Shown here: piece by piece, positions 63,816 to 64,000 of the stretch
Layout: every line of letters starts with the position of its first letter
Position numbering within the stretch: position 1 is the stretch's first letter
Source: Bdellovibrionales bacterium
GTDB taxonomy: Bacteria; Bdellovibrionota; Bdellovibrionia; Bdellovibrionales; UBA1609
Assembly (NCBI GenBank): GCA_019695175.1
Contig: JAIBAM010000013.1
Span: 1-64,000, forward strand
DNA: 64,000 bases
Direction of reading: 5' to 3'
Translations under genes and position numbers: made by a program
The notes under the pieces: model-generated
Database searches by the model: none
Seen by the model: only the letters and a program-made list of their open reading frames with translations
Told to the model about the DNA's origin: nothing

Positions 63816-64000
63816 GTGGGGAAAAGAAATAAAAAGTGGGTTATTAAAAATGAAGAAGGTTTAATTAAGGGTCCTTTTTCCACTGAAAAAGTGCTCAAAC
63901 TAATTAGTTTGGGTGACTTCACTGGAACAGAACTGATTTCAGAGTATCCTGGTTCTGATTGGTTTCCCATTTCTCAAGATCCGGAATTTTATGATCATTT
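63816..64000 (+). CDS. GYF-like domain protein, cut by the window end
   Basis: A frame from GTG 63816 runs off the right edge. The first 61 residues include KWVIKNEEGLIKGPFSTEKV, LISLGDFTGTELISEYPGSD, then WFPISQDPEFYD, which fits the GYF_2-type sensor-like domain seen at the start of many Bdellovibrio and Myxococcus proteins. The rest cannot be seen. A GAGGA stretch directly touches the GTG, so the exact start is uncertain. Confidence 0.6.
   Translation, partial: MGKRNKKWVIKNEEGLIKGPFSTEKVLKLISLGDFTGTELISEYPGSDWFPISQDPEFYDH

Overview
This window looks like chromosome of a Bdellovibrio-like bacterium (Bdellovibrionota). The evidence is AT-rich Gram-negative DNA, four short flagellin genes in one cluster, a diguanylate cyclase with an FHA domain built like Bdellovibrio DgcB, lipoproteins with signal sequences typical of that group, Mla/MCE lipid transport and a KDO pathway. 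This placement is inferred from gene content. No 16S gene lies in the window.

Layout. 1-4.8 kb is a sparse, partly decayed LPS region: an XRE-type regulator remnant, an O-antigen ligase broken by an in-frame TGA, a small secreted protein with twelve cysteines in two repeats, a tRNA with a CAT anticodon, the RNase P RNA and a family 2 glycosyltransferase. 4.9-8.9 kb is a minus-strand operon engB-kdsB-pyrG-kdsD, joining CTP synthesis to CMP-KDO formation. 9-16 kb holds an FHA/sigma54 activator, an outer-membrane protein, a long envelope protein, a MeaB-type GTPase and lysS. 16.2-20.4 kb is a tolC-macA-macB efflux operon with two odd features: a hairpin-less adaptor and a Pro in the Walker A motif.

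20.5-27.1 kb is the flagellin cluster. Each of the four genes has a sigma28-like promoter. Those of genes 3 and 4 are preceded by motifs phased exactly 22 bp apart, and the last motif lies 42 bp from the -10 element in both. Two secreted proteins lie between the flagellin pairs. 27.3-33.3 kb carries a CFI-box protein, an FAD oxidoreductase and a translationally coupled pair: a histidine kinase whose acceptor His is Gln, and a receiver-GAF-GGDEF protein whose acceptor Asp is Asn. This pair is the best candidate for an undescribed signalling system here.

33.4-39.2 kb is alr, then mlaE-mlaF-mlaD-purH with 4-base overlaps. The MlaD protein seems to carry a C-terminal beta-barrel-like domain. 39.2-53.6 kb contains gcvP, a basic coiled-coil protein, an EpmA-like protein, hflX, an HU gene, a QueD-like gene, greB, a Cys-rich lipoprotein, rimO, a LolA-like gene, comF and gcvT-gcvH. 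53.8-64 kb has an alcohol dehydrogenase, the DgcB-like cyclase, an aminopeptidase lipoprotein, a small barrel protein, a YhcC-type radical SAM enzyme, an MnmD-like methyltransferase, a lemA-TPM-TPM operon, a family 4 glycosyltransferase, a short ORF with a nine-G tract, a long imperfect palindrome and the start of a gene that runs off the window.

Most genes are ordinary housekeeping or envelope genes. I saw no CRISPR array, insertion sequence, prophage or toxin-antitoxin module.
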